DNA of 37,446 bases from Candidatus Pacearchaeota archaeon (GCA_023228245.1 JALOBN010000026.1:1-37446); one strand, 5' to 3'; positions 30,024 through 36,949 are shown, counted from the stretch's first letter. Numbers and translations: made by a program. Notes: a model not told the origin generated them from the sequence alone.

Positions 30024-30622
30024 CTTTCCTCGCTTTCGTTTAATAGAGTGATACCATACTCTAAGATTCGCTTTTGTATCTCAGCGTCGTCAGCAACGTA
30101 GGCAGTGTCAGCAACGTAGGCGGCGCGGGCAGCGTCAGCAACGTAGGCAGCGTTAGCAACGCCGGCGGCGCGGGCAGCGTTAGCAGTGTAGGCAGCGTTA
30201 GCAGCGCAGACAGCAGCGTAGGCGGCGAGGGCAGCAGCGTAGGCGGCGCGGGCAGCGTTAGCAGCGTAGGCAGCGTTAGCAGCGCAGACAGCAGCGTTAG
30301 CGGCGCGGGCAGCGTCAGCAACGTAGGCGGCGTCAGCAGCCTTACAACCATTGTCAATCCAATCTCGCCATATCTTATATTCTTTTGGATAGCTATCTTT
30401 CCAGAGATATTCCACCTGTTTGGCTGCAAATACGGCATACTGGATATACTGTTTACGATCTATACGTCGCACGATGAGCCAGTTTGCCCAATCGTACTTA
30501 CTCTCTTTAATGAGTGCTTGTAATATCTTTACTGCGTCTCTTGCTCTCTGGTGTATAAACCAGTCATATCCTTCAGCACACGCTCTTTGTTCTCTTAACC
30601 ATTCTTTAGTTATCGTTTTCAT
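30020..30622 (-). CDS. Ala-rich repeat protein with putative-immunity-like N-terminus
   Basis: This encodes 200 residues. The first ~90 residues match a type often labelled 'putative immunity protein' in phages and bacteria: ITKEWLREQRACAEGYDWFI, then WANWLIVRRIDRKQYIQYAV and FAAKQVEYLWKDSYPKEYKI. Residues ~94-180 are a run of AAxAAxAA units such as NAAYAANAARAAYAA, and the DNA is repetitive. Such a repeat should form a long amphipathic helix or solenoid. The function is unknown. The name does not imply toxin neutralisation. The Ala run probably expands and contracts between related phages. Confidence 0.6.
   Translation of the reverse strand: MKTITKEWLREQRACAEGYDWFIHQRARDAVKILQALIKESKYDWANWLIVRRIDRKQYIQYAVFAAKQVEYLWKDSYPKEYKIWRDWIDNGCKAADAAYVADAARAANAAVCAANAAYAANAARAAYAAALAAYAAVCAANAAYTANAARAAGVANAAYVADAARAAYVADTAYVADDAEIQKRILEYGITLLNESEER
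30095..30345. repeat. GC-rich short-period coding repeat (Ala-rich)
   Basis: A stretch of ~250 bases built of units like GCAGCGTTAGCA and GCGGGCAGCGTCAGCA recurs in multiples of three. It encodes the AAx repeats of the minus-strand protein. The same repeat makes a long, meaningless Gly/Ser/Val frame on the other strand. Confidence 0.85.
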
Positions 30623-30626
30623 ACGC

Positions 30627-30989
30627 TCATCTCTCCTCGCTTTCGTTTATGGCTTCTTCCCTTCGGCCTCCGCAACTTAAAGGTAGTATTGCCCTGTTGA
30701 TATATTCCTCAGTTCCGCAACGTGGGCAAATCCATTTCGTCAGCCATGAATCCATAGACCGTTCCGGCTTCCAGTTTTCATCCATGATTAGCCGTTCGCC
30801 ACAGATAACCAGTTCTGCTTTAGATTCATAGTTTTCAGTCTTTGCCCGTACATATATTTTGATTCTGCGCTTCCCTCTTCTTGTGTAGTAACCAGCCCTG
30901 AGAACCTTTGACAGCATACGAGGGCTTTTCTTCTGGCAATAAGGTACGCCACTCATTACCTTCCATCCTAAGAATCGTGCTGTGTTCAC
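30627..30989 (-). CDS. Zinc-ribbon small protein
   Basis: This encodes 120 residues from a GTG at 30989 overlapping the radical SAM stop (GTGA), with GAGGTGAAAGA before it. The N-terminal half has PYCQKKSPRM and a basic strand RRGKRRIKIYVRAKTE. The C-terminal half has WICPRCGTEEYINRAILPLSCGG, a half zinc ribbon whose other ligands may be C20 or the CGER region. I do not know the family. It overlaps neighbours and is one of several Cys-x-x-Cys proteins in the early operon. Confidence 0.58.
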   Translation of the reverse strand: MNTARFLGWKVMSGVPYCQKKSPRMLSKVLRAGYYTRRGKRRIKIYVRAKTENYESKAELVICGERLIMDENWKPERSMDSWLTKWICPRCGTEEYINRAILPLSCGGRREEAINESEER

Positions 30990-31825
30990 TCTTTCACCTC
31001 GTTCCTATTGAAGTCCATTACCGCCTGATCTGCATGGTCATTACGATCTACAAATTCGTCATAAGGGATAGGGCTTGTATATATCAATCGTGAGTAGTAA
31101 CGCATCATTTTTTTTAGCTCGTAATCTGTCCATCCAGGAGCGATATATTCATGTTTACGTTGTGCATCTAATGGTTGAAAGCGCATGGGATTTGGTAACA
31201 CACCCCATGATCTAATTAACTCCAAACGCGCCCGCGCATCATCTGGCGTATCCTTATAACCAATCAGGCAATATACCTGTATGTCTTTAGTAGTTCGCTG
31301 GCGGCAGAGGTCGATCGCATCCTTCACGGCTTGCTCTGTTCCCCACCGATCGAAAGCAAAACGCACTCTACAATTTAATTCACCAAACATATCAGCTACC
31401 TCATGGGTGAAGCGTCTTGCTTCTAATCCTTGATTGAAGTCTACAAACGGGAAATATTTGAGATTGTCTACAACGCCGCGTATATGCCTATTAGTTGCAG
31501 CAAGTAGGTTGTTGTCGCATACTACAGGGGCGGGCCGATAACCAGGCAATTCTCTAAACTCCCCCTCAATCTTCGGCACTGCGCAGAAGCCGCATCGGTT
31601 TGGACAACCTCGCGTTGTAAATGTCGCTAATGGATTGTGGAACAAAATAGGTTCGTAGCCTTCAATCTCTGACGGCTTCATGATCCCGGGGCCACCGATA
31701 TTGACAGTGCCTTTATAGGCGGCAGCAATCTTTTGAGCTTCATCCATTAACCACGTGAAAGGGACAGAGATATAGAGGGTCTTGCCAACTTCCCATGTCG
31801 CGATCCCGTTATGCCAATTCTTCAA
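30986..31825 (-). CDS. Radical SAM enzyme
   Basis: This encodes 279 residues from a TTG at 31825 with AAAGGAGAT upstream; no ATG is in frame. The radical SAM cluster motif TTRGCPNRCGFCAVP gives C74, C78 and C81 (Cx3Cx2C) for a [4Fe-4S] centre. GGPG at ~44-47 before it and VDFNQGLEARRF, then VRFAFDRWGTEQAVKDAI and IQVYCLIGYKDTPDDA after it follow the Elp3/MiaB/NirJ-like arrangement. The substrate is unknown. It does not look like QueE. I have seen close relatives in other phages. A role in tRNA or DNA-base chemistry is possible from its operon mates (methyltransferases, GNAT), but not shown. Confidence 0.8.
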   Translation of the reverse strand: MKNWHNGIATWEVGKTLYISVPFTWLMDEAQKIAAAYKGTVNIGGPGIMKPSEIEGYEPILFHNPLATFTTRGCPNRCGFCAVPKIEGEFRELPGYRPAPVVCDNNLLAATNRHIRGVVDNLKYFPFVDFNQGLEARRFTHEVADMFGELNCRVRFAFDRWGTEQAVKDAIDLCRQRTTKDIQVYCLIGYKDTPDDARARLELIRSWGVLPNPMRFQPLDAQRKHEYIAPGWTDYELKKMMRYYSRLIYTSPIPYDEFVDRNDHADQAVMDFNRNEVKE

Positions 31826-31846
31826 AGTTCCGCAATCTCCTTTCGT

Positions 31847-32044
31847 TCATGCTATATGTACAACCTTGCCTGTTATCTCTTGATCGCTTATCCATCTTGC
31901 CAAGTCCTTCGCTGTGTCCCTCAAGCACTGCTCGTTGCACGTCGAGGGGGTGCAAGTATGCTCTGTGTTCTCGCAGTACCATTGCAGCCCCCTCCGTAGC
32001 GGCGAGTGGCGCAGGAAGTCCATTACCTGCTCTGGGGTAATCAT
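31847..32044 (-). CDS. Small Cys-containing protein
   Basis: This encodes 65 residues: ITPEQVMDFLRHSPLRRGLQ, then WYCENTEHTCTPSTCNEQCL. Four cysteines lie between ~24 and 40. No family is recognised. The start overlaps the stop of the NinB-like gene (ATGA). Confidence 0.5.
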   Translation of the reverse strand: MITPEQVMDFLRHSPLRRGLQWYCENTEHTCTPSTCNEQCLRDTAKDLARWISDQEITGKVVHIA

Positions 32045-32451
32045 AGTTCCTGTGTCCTTGCGAATTCTTCTGGGGTCTTAATCTGAATACCTAATTCTGC
32101 CGCATCCAAAAGAATGTCCTCTGTAAATCTGGAGCATCTATCTGTGGTCATCCGTGATGTCTTTTCTAGGAAGTGGATACCATGTTCGTCAACCTTCGAT
32201 GCGTACTTCTGTTTATAGTGTAACTTGATTTCTTCCAATGTATGCCCTGTTTCCTCGGCTATCTTACCGAGAACATAATGTAGATAGCTGTTCTGGTTCG
32301 GTGATCTGATAGCTTTGTATTCCCGCAAGACAAGCTCAATCTTCTTACCCTTTAATTGATGTTTCCAAACCTCATACTTCTCAGGTAAGTACAGCCGGAT
32401 ATTGGTTCCCGCCTCGTTCACTTCACCAAACCATATAGGTATGTCCTTCAA
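32041..32451 (-). CDS. NinB-like recombination protein
   Basis: This encodes 136 residues from a TTG at 32451 overlapping the upstream TGA, with GGAGCGTGAAGTC before it. The core RSPNQNSYLHYVLGKIAEETG and HTLEEIKLHYKQKYA matches the NinB family (PF05772-type), which in lambda helps recombination by binding single-stranded DNA (the orf product). The N-terminal LYLPEKYEVWKHQLKGKKIE is typical too. The end (ILLDAAELGIQIKTPEEFAR) forms the conserved helix. Neighbours are an HNH nuclease and a recombination-type protein, so the context agrees. Confidence 0.72.
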   Translation of the reverse strand: MKDIPIWFGEVNEAGTNIRLYLPEKYEVWKHQLKGKKIELVLREYKAIRSPNQNSYLHYVLGKIAEETGHTLEEIKLHYKQKYASKVDEHGIHFLEKTSRMTTDRCSRFTEDILLDAAELGIQIKTPEEFARTQEL

Positions 32452-32654
32452 GACTTCACGCTCCTTACACCATGCTGTAGTAGGTGGCAGGAATTACAGA
32501 TCATGACTAGGTTCTCCGGCGTGTCCTTCCCGCCTTGACTGCGATGCAACTTATGGTGAGGGCTGAGTGCTTCACCCATACACCCACGCCCGCACATCTC
32601 ACAGCGATTACCCGCCCTCTCCATAAGTTGCAATCTTAACTTGCGTGGTATCAT
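32448..32654 (-). CDS. Small HNH endonuclease
   Basis: This encodes 68 residues, barely the HNH domain. CEMCG (18-22) and CNSCH (53-57) bind zinc, HHKLHRSQGG (33-42) gives the first catalytic His pair, and PENLVMIC the Asn. It differs from the longer HNH protein at 28273. ATG overlaps the upstream stop (ATGA). It may act as a nickase in recombination or be a remnant of a homing nuclease. Confidence 0.8.
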   Translation of the reverse strand: MIPRKLRLQLMERAGNRCEMCGRGCMGEALSPHHKLHRSQGGKDTPENLVMICNSCHLLQHGVRSVKS

Positions 32655-33607
32655 TCCGGCAAAGCCTCACAGCGCATCATGTCGATAAGTTCTTGCTGCT
32701 TTTTATCTGAGCATTCATCGAAGGGTAGTTCTGTTCCTGTCTTTGCTATCCATGCTTTCACCGAATCGAGTCCTTGCTTTGTAGTGACACTGTATCCGGC
32801 CTTCTTGCAAGCCGCTAGAAATAGCTGCTTGTTGTTTTGGGGCTCTTCTTGTCTCGGCTGTTCGGCAAACAGGTCACGCGGTGCTTGGGCAGGGGCTTTC
32901 TGTGACACTGGCGCGGCGTTTGCGGGCTTTGTTGTGGGTTCCGGTATGCCGCCAACAATGTCCTCCATGTCCTGAGTGAATAAGTCTGAGAGCCGTCCGG
33001 CTGATAAAGCTGCGTCAACCAATGCCCGCTTCTTTGCCATCTTGAGGATTGTGTTAACCTGGGTGTATATGTCATCATTGGCGACCTTGCCCACTGTTTG
33101 CTCTGTGATGGATATATCGTTATCAGGGAACTTTGAACCGCACCCGCCTTGCCTCTTGAAGCATAGCCAGCCGCCGCCGAATTCCGCTTTGCCTTTCATG
33201 ATGGCCTCAGCACCACAGTCAGGACATTTCCTTTTGGACTCCCGCCAACGGTATTTGGCTTCCATGCTGTTGCACTCGCCAAGCCCCTCAGATATAGTGA
33301 CGTTACTGTTGACTGATATGAGAGAGCATTTGATGAGATACCGGAAGAAGCCCTTCTCCCAATCCTCAGCCTTGTCGAGTATCACGTAGAGGTCAGCGAG
33401 TCCGAGGAGCTTGGCTATCTTCTCGGCGCCTGGTTTTAAAAGCGTTGGTTTCTGTGTGCCTGGGATAATGCCGAAGTCATGCCCGTCCTGTAGGTTGCTT
33501 CTTACTATCTTCTGAAACTGGTTTATTGCTGCAATGTCTCTCCTGAAGTTCTGCTCATCCGGTAATGCTAATGCTGTCGATCTCATTTCGTCTTCCATGT
33601 TATTCAT
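32651..33607 (-). CDS. Conserved phage recombination-type protein with zinc ribbon
   Basis: This encodes 318 residues; the start may be M1 or M4. It has LQDGHDFGIIPGTQKPTLLK, PGAEKIAKLLGLADLY, a zinc ribbon (KCPDCGAEAIMKGKAEFGGG, then CFKRQGGCGSKF) and VNTILKMAKKRALVDAALSA. This combination occurs in a family of early phage proteins; the last motif is also seen near ERF/Rad52-like annealing proteins. I infer single-strand DNA binding or annealing. The C-terminal ~90 residues have a Pro/Ala/Gln-rich linker and a helical domain (QLFLAACKKAGYSVTTKQGL). It lies with NinB-like and HNH genes. Confidence 0.6.
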   Translation of the reverse strand: MNNMEDEMRSTALALPDEQNFRRDIAAINQFQKIVRSNLQDGHDFGIIPGTQKPTLLKPGAEKIAKLLGLADLYVILDKAEDWEKGFFRYLIKCSLISVNSNVTISEGLGECNSMEAKYRWRESKRKCPDCGAEAIMKGKAEFGGGWLCFKRQGGCGSKFPDNDISITEQTVGKVANDDIYTQVNTILKMAKKRALVDAALSAGRLSDLFTQDMEDIVGGIPEPTTKPANAAPVSQKAPAQAPRDLFAEQPRQEEPQNNKQLFLAACKKAGYSVTTKQGLDSVKAWIAKTGTELPFDECSDKKQQELIDMMRCEALPE

Positions 33608-33614
33608 CCTCTCC

Positions 33615-33824
33615 TTATTTCAGCCCCGAAGATGTGTCCTGCGCGACCGGCGCGGTCATGTCCTTAACCTTGCTGTAGAGTAGATAGGCATCCGCTTCCA
33701 CTAATGTCATATCATCCCCGTTTGCCTCCACCTTGAAGCCGTCCACGCCCTTTGTGCTAGCCGCACGCTCGATCACTATGCGGTAACGCTGGTTCACCTG
33801 TATGTGCTTTACTTCTTCGCTCAT
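33615..33824 (-). CDS. Small hypothetical protein
   Basis: This encodes 69 residues with AAGGAGGGACAAG before the ATG. The pattern HIQVNQRYRIVIERAASTKG, then VDGFKVEANGDDMTLVEADA is a short beta-sheet with one helix. No motif is recognised. It stands just upstream of the recombination-type gene and could be its partner. Confidence 0.52.
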   Translation of the reverse strand: MSEEVKHIQVNQRYRIVIERAASTKGVDGFKVEANGDDMTLVEADAYLLYSKVKDMTAPVAQDTSSGLK

Positions 33825-33846
33825 CTTGTCCCTCCTTATCCTTTCT

Positions 33847-34071
33847 TTACTTAATCTCGTAGCCGTCGCAAACCATAGCTACAATCTCACCCTCATTCTT
33901 GTCGTAAAACCTGTACTCTTTGAGCGTGACACCAGAGCAGATACCAGCCCCCATCTCCTTATGTTTACATGAGTACAGGGGGCAATTAGCCGATTGAAGT
34001 TTAGTTCTGCAATTAGGGCATATCTGGATAAGCACATCAGCCTCTTTATCGCACCTATCACACCTTGCCAT
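33847..34071 (-). CDS. Zinc-binding small protein
   Basis: This encodes 74 residues from the ATG at 34071, with AGGTGAGTAAC upstream; a GTG three codons earlier is possible. Cysteine sets are CDRCDKEADVLIQICPNC near the N-terminus and CPLYSCKHKEMGAGIC after it, enough for two zinc sites. No function is known. It starts at the end of the pentapeptide-repeat gene. Confidence 0.55.
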   Translation of the reverse strand: MARCDRCDKEADVLIQICPNCRTKLQSANCPLYSCKHKEMGAGICSGVTLKEYRFYDKNEGEIVAMVCDGYEIK

Positions 34072-34072
34072 G

Positions 34073-34840
34073 TTACTCACCTGCCTCTCTCTTATATTGC
34101 TCGGTAACGTCTTTGCCTGTAGCTACCTCTAATACCTGTAATATATCAATTATGTCGGCGCTGGCATTGCCATCAGTAGCCCACGGTTCGTTAATCTGTG
34201 CGCCTTCAGGTATGCGGATATGGGCTTCAAGTGGTCTATTGGGATAGTTCACCGCGCACCAAGAGCGGCTTCCGAAGTGGATTCCTGGATATGAACACAT
34301 AACCTTATCGTCGGACGCGAACACTTCACCATCACGGAGCTTGTTCAGCCCTACATAGAACTGATAGTCGTTGTTATTTAGGCCAGTATTGAAGCGTTTC
34401 CAGTAGTAATTACCAGTCTCAACACCCATAGGTTTTATTAAATCCTTCGCACCGCTCAGGTTGGCACCGCTCAGGTATGCACCGCTCAGGTATGCACGGC
34501 TCAGGTTAGCAAAGCTCAGGTTGGCAAAGCTCAGGTTGGCACGGCTCAGGTTAGCATCTCTCAGGTTAGCATCTCTCAGGTTGGCAAAGCTCAGGTTGGC
34601 ACGGCTCAGGTATGCACCGCCCAGGTATGCACGGCTCAGGTTGGCAAAGCTCAGGTTGGCACCGATCAGGTTGGCACGGCTCAGGTTAGCAAAGCTCAGG
34701 TTGGCACGGCTCAGGTTAGCATCTCTCAGGTTGGCAAAGCTCAGGTTGGCAAAGCTACCCCCCTCCTCTCCCCTTATCCATTTCCAATGCTTGTCGATTA
34801 ATTCTTTTAACTCTGTCTCTGTAAATGTTTTGAGCGGCAT
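34073..34840 (-). CDS. Pentapeptide-repeat protein with C-terminal phage domain
   Basis: This encodes 255 residues from the ATG at 34840, chosen for GGAGGCGTGTC just upstream; a longer frame lies over the next gene. Residues ~1-30 begin [20 protein letters not shown]. About 20 A(N/D/Y)L(S/R)x units such as [15 protein letters not shown] follow, forming a right-handed quadrilateral beta-helix, a shape that in MfpA/Qnr-like proteins mimics DNA and protects gyrase. The C-terminal ~110 residues have [20 protein letters not shown], then [20 protein letters not shown], and [20 protein letters not shown], a domain often found at the end of such phage proteins. Host enzyme binding is inference. Confidence 0.78.
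   Translation of the reverse strand: MPLKTFTETELKELIDKHWKWIRGEEGGSFANLSFANLRDANLSRANLSFANLSRANLIGANLSFANLSRAYLGGAYLSRANLSFANLRDANLRDANLSRANLSFANLSFANLSRAYLSGAYLSGANLSGAKDLIKPMGVETGNYYWKRFNTGLNNNDYQFYVGLNKLRDGEVFASDDKVMCSYPGIHFGSRSWCAVNYPNRPLEAHIRIPEGAQINEPWATDGNASADIIDILQVLEVATGKDVTEQYKREAGE
34458..34755. repeat. 15-base tandem coding repeat (pentapeptide)
   Basis: About 20 copies of a 15-base unit related to GCTCAGGTTGGCAAA. Each encodes one pentapeptide on the minus strand. Sequence is conserved at the DNA level, so slippage or recombination between phages is likely. Confidence 0.9.
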
Positions 34841-35184
34841 GACACGCCTCCGATCTTGCTGCCGCAGTTGGGGCATAAAAACCCCTCGTTGCCTGACGGT
34901 GCTATGAAGCCTGACCACTCGCATTGTGCGCAAGCCTTCGGGTAAAGCCCGTCACTGGAGTACCTATCCTCCATTTGCTTTGCCCGGGTTCGATTGCACT
35001 CGGCGCACTGGTCGCCCGCTTCCCGCCGCGCCAAGCCGTGCGCGGGGCATATTATCGAGTTCACCCGGACTGTGCATTTTAGTGGATGGTTCGTGCTTCT
35101 TGAGCCTGCCGCCGCAGATGATGCAGGTTCCTGGCGGGTTCTGAGGATGCCCGCATTCTGTGCATATGTATTCGAATGACACAT
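34807..35184 (-). CDS. Zinc-ribbon protein, frame B of an overlapping pair
   Basis: This is an open frame of 125 residues from the ATG at 35184, with AAAGGAGTAAGT upstream. Its second half is clearly protein-like: [19 protein letters not shown], then ACAQCEWSG and [16 protein letters not shown], a set of zinc ribbons. Its first ~38 residues are plain and lie over the zinc-ribbon half of another frame. Either this gene starts downstream, or both frames are used, or one base has been gained or lost here. Its end overlaps the pentapeptide start by 34 bases. Confidence 0.55.
   Translation of the reverse strand: MCHSNTYAQNAGILRTRQEPASSAAAGSRSTNHPLKCTVRVNSIICPAHGLARREAGDQCAECNRTRAKQMEDRYSSDGLYPKACAQCEWSGFIAPSGNEGFLCPNCGSKIGGVSCRSKHLQRQS
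34964..35182 (-). CDS. Zinc-ribbon protein, frame A of an overlapping pair
   Basis: This is a frame of 72 residues from a GTG at 35182, two bases from the ATG of frame B and served by the same AAAGGAG site. It begins [20 protein letters not shown], then [20 protein letters not shown], a good zinc ribbon, and its later part ([17 protein letters not shown]) looks meaningless. So frame A is convincing first, frame B later. A single-base shift near 35070 would join them into one protein with four Cys pairs. Confidence 0.5.
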   Translation of the reverse strand: MSFEYICTECGHPQNPPGTCIICGGRLKKHEPSTKMHSPGELDNMPRARLGAAGSGRPVRRVQSNPGKANGG

Positions 35185-35186
35185 AC

Positions 35187-35672
35187 TTACTCCTTTGCCT
35201 TCTTGAGTGCTTCATCCAGCTTGCGCTTTGCTTCCTCACCATCTTTGATTAGCTGCTCTAGCGCAATTGCCTCTGCGCTCTTTTGTTGGTCTGTGGGGCG
35301 GGAGAAAAAGGTGAAGTCTTTAGAGATAGTCCATCCTAATGCTAAACCGTCTTTGTCAGATGTAAGTAAGGTGTCTAAACATAATCCCCTTACTATACGT
35401 TTCTCATTCCACCTATTAAGTACCGTATCCCCCTCGCACAGCATCTTGCCGTTCTTGTCCGGGGCAAGGGAGCGGTAGGAAACGATGCGGGCTTTGTTGT
35501 GTACTAAGAGAAAACTTTCCCACACTATACCCGTACTGCCGTCACCGAGTTTCATTGTAACCACGCCGTCATCAAGGATTTTTAATACCTCTCTTTTGTC
35601 TTTGTCGCAGGTCATCTCAAACACACACCCCACCTTGAACTCGTTGCCTACTACATCAACTATTTTTGCCAT
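35187..35672 (-). CDS. Hypothetical early protein with coiled-coil C-terminus
   Basis: This encodes 161 residues from the ATG at 35672, chosen for GGAAGGAGAAAGCA upstream. The N-terminal part is beta-rich, with DVVGNEFKVGCVFEMTCDKD, then GVVTMKLGDGSTGIVWESFL and PDKNGKMLCEGDTVLNRWNE, and resembles small SH3-like or YopX-like barrels. The end is a helix (KDGEEAKRKLDEALKKAKE). No clear family. It is the third gene of the early operon. Confidence 0.6.
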   Translation of the reverse strand: MAKIVDVVGNEFKVGCVFEMTCDKDKREVLKILDDGVVTMKLGDGSTGIVWESFLLVHNKARIVSYRSLAPDKNGKMLCEGDTVLNRWNEKRIVRGLCLDTLLTSDKDGLALGWTISKDFTFFSRPTDQQKSAEAIALEQLIKDGEEAKRKLDEALKKAKE

Positions 35673-35778
35673 TGCTTTCTCCTTCCTCTTCTCGCGGGCA
35701 CGGATTATGAATGTAAATATCATTCATTTCCTCTAGCGTCCTCGGCTCATCGCCTTCGTAAATATGGCCGATCCTCAT
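35656..35778 (-). CDS. 40-residue ORF coupled to the HTH gene
   Basis: The ATG at 35778 overlaps the stop of the HTH gene (ATGA) and the frame ends at 35656, overlapping the next start. It begins MRIGHIYEGDEPRTLEEMND and is acidic. It has no ribosome site of its own, so it would be made only by coupling. I do not recognise it. Confidence 0.45.
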   Translation of the reverse strand: MRIGHIYEGDEPRTLEEMNDIYIHNPCPREEEGESNGKNS

Positions 35779-35939
35779 TGCTTCTCATTTAGAGCTGCAT
35801 AAACAGTAGTAGATGTAACCTTGAATACCTTCGCTATGTCGTAGCCGGACATTTCAGGATGTTCCTCTTTATACTTCCTGATTTCGGCATAGCGTTTTTG
35901 AGCCTTCTCTTTTTCTTGCATCTGCCGCTTGTATTTCAT
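35775..35939 (-). CDS. Small helix-turn-helix protein, first early gene
   Basis: This encodes 54 residues. The ATG at 35939 follows GGAGGTGAAGCA, the best ribosome site in the region, and about 18 bases of leader from the leftward promoter. The first half is a basic coiled helix (MKYKRQMQEKEKAQKRYAEI). The second half holds MSGYDIAKVFKVTSTTVYAA, a resolvase/Hin-type HTH in which YDIAKVFKV and TTVYAAL are the two helices. As the first gene of the early operon it is likely a transcription regulator of that promoter or others. That is inference. Confidence 0.7.
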   Translation of the reverse strand: MKYKRQMQEKEKAQKRYAEIRKYKEEHPEMSGYDIAKVFKVTSTTVYAALNEKQ

Positions 35940-35963
35940 TGCTTCACCTCCAATCCGCTTACG

Positions 35964-35992
35964 ATTGTAAACCCATTTTGCAAGATTGTCAA
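35964..35992 (-). promoter_or_regulatory. Strong leftward early promoter
   Basis: On the minus strand TTGACA (35992-35987), a 17-base spacer and TACAAT (35969-35964). The start would be near 35957, just before the HTH gene. The -35 box lies inside the 13-base element shared with 24071-24083. Confidence 0.82.
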
Positions 35993-36007
35993 TACCCCTA
36001 TTGCAAA
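35977..36007. promoter_or_regulatory. TTTGCAA/TTGCAAA dyad, candidate operator
   Basis: Inverted arms TTTGCAA (35977-35983) and TTGCAAA (36001-36007), 17 bases apart, flank the -35 box of the leftward promoter and approach the rightward -35. A repressor dimer here could act on both promoters. Confidence 0.5.
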
Positions 36008-36015
36008 TCCATCTA

Positions 36016-36045
36016 TTGACATTTCCCCATCTGCTGTGCTATCAT
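36016..36045 (+). promoter_or_regulatory. Rightward promoter of the lipoprotein gene
   Basis: TTGACA at 36016-36021, an 18-base spacer, and TATCAT at 36040-36045. The start near 36052 would give a very short leader, with AGGAGG at 36052-36057. Confidence 0.62.
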
Positions 36046-36065
36046 CATGGCAGGAGGGGTGAAGT

Positions 36066-36644
36066 ATGAAGTATTTAGTGTTAATAGCGATGGTATTGAT
36101 CTGCGCCGGATGCTCTGCTCCTATCGTCGTTCCCCCGACGCCAACGCCAATATTACCCCCGATAGCCACACCAACAGCCGAGCCGGTGAGCTACACGCTA
36201 TTGTCTGAAGCTGCCCTCGAATCACACGAGCTTGACTATTGGGACACGGATCATAACAACATCGTGCTATTAGAGAATGACGAAGCTGTAGATGTCTCTT
36301 ATGATGAGCTTGTCAAGTTCCTTCTGTGGGATAATTCGTCAGACGAGCGTGAAGGCTGGACATGCGGGCAGCACTCGGAAGCCACGCACAACATCGCAGA
36401 GCGGGTGGGCATCAAGGCTTATTTCGTGGTTATCGAGTTTAGCCGTAATGCCAACATCAACACCCGCCACTTTCTATTAGCTTTCGATACTACAGACAGG
36501 GGCAGGGTGTTCATAGACTGTTATGGCGGGGATGGCGTAGGGACGGTGGAGATCGGGGAGCCATACATCGTGACAGACATTACAGACTCACGGTACAGCT
36601 ATCAATGGGGCGATAGCACAGTCAAGAAGATTATAGTAATCTAA
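36066..36644 (+). CDS. Lipoprotein with transglutaminase-like cysteine-protease fold (moron candidate)
   Basis: This encodes 192 residues. A lipoprotein signal lies at 1-16 (KYLVLIAMVLICAGC, Cys16), then a Pro/Thr linker (PPTPTPILPPIATPT). The body has GWTCGQHSEATHNIAERVGI with C100, then FVVIEFSRNANINTRHFLLA with H135 and DTTDRGRVFIDCYGG with D151, a plausible Cys-His-Asp triad of the transglutaminase-like superfamily. It has its own promoter and is one of only two rightward units, so it behaves like a moron. A surface-anchored lipoprotein could block superinfection or change the host envelope. This is inference. Confidence 0.72.
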   Translation: MKYLVLIAMVLICAGCSAPIVVPPTPTPILPPIATPTAEPVSYTLLSEAALESHELDYWDTDHNNIVLLENDEAVDVSYDELVKFLLWDNSSDEREGWTCGQHSEATHNIAERVGIKAYFVVIEFSRNANINTRHFLLAFDTTDRGRVFIDCYGGDGVGTVEIGEPYIVTDITDSRYSYQWGDSTVKKIIVI

Positions 36645-36676
36645 AAAGAAAAAACAGGCGGGCAATTAAGCCCGCC
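36643..36676 (-). terminator. Terminator at the end of the late operon
   Basis: GGCGGGC (36657-36663), loop AATTAA, GCCCGCC (36670-36676). On the leftward transcript it is followed by a U-rich run read from the A-rich stretch 36643-36654. It lies between the converging late operon and the lipoprotein gene and may work in both directions. Confidence 0.82.
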
Positions 36677-36721
36677 GTAAGAATCCCCGCGCCGCAAGGT
36701 CTAAGCCCTGCCAGCGTTAAA

Positions 36722-36949
36722 TTAGCCCCCTCTGACAGCCAATCCGACTATCGCCGCCAGTATCAATAACAGCAATGGTAGAATAACCAGCTTGAACATT
36801 GTCTTTAAAATTCTAACCTCTGAATATAAGTGCGCTATATGGTTTGAACACAGATGCCGTATGATCCGCGCAAACGTCCTGTTTGAAAGGGGAAGCTCAT
36901 CTCCCGCCTCGATCTCATCCAGTTCTTCAAGTAAGGATTTCTTTGGCAT
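36722..36949 (-). CDS. Small protein with C-terminal membrane anchor, holin-like
   Basis: This encodes about 75 residues from the ATG at 36949 (AAGGGGATGCCG upstream), or 77 from 36955. An acidic N-terminus (SLLEELDEIEAGDELPL), an amphipathic helix (TFARIIRHLCSNHIAHLYSE) and a C-terminal hydrophobic span (LVILPLLLLILAAIVGLAV) follow the XhlA-type layout of some holin-associated proteins. It is the last gene of the late operon, just before the terminator. Tail-anchored helper of lysis or DNA entry is the best guess. Confidence 0.55.
   Translation of the reverse strand: MPKKSLLEELDEIEAGDELPLSNRTFARIIRHLCSNHIAHLYSEVRILKTMFKLVILPLLLLILAAIVGLAVRGG

Noticed and set aside
30074..30523. Rightward frame rich in Gly, Ser and Val
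   Set aside because: It is the complement of the Ala-rich repeat. The periodic sequence keeps all frames open.
34458..34755. CRISPR-like array
   Set aside because: The repeats are 15-base coding units in direct tandem, with no unique spacers.
34461..34907. Rightward Leu/Arg/Ala repeat frame
   Set aside because: Complement of the pentapeptide repeats, open only because of the 15-base period.
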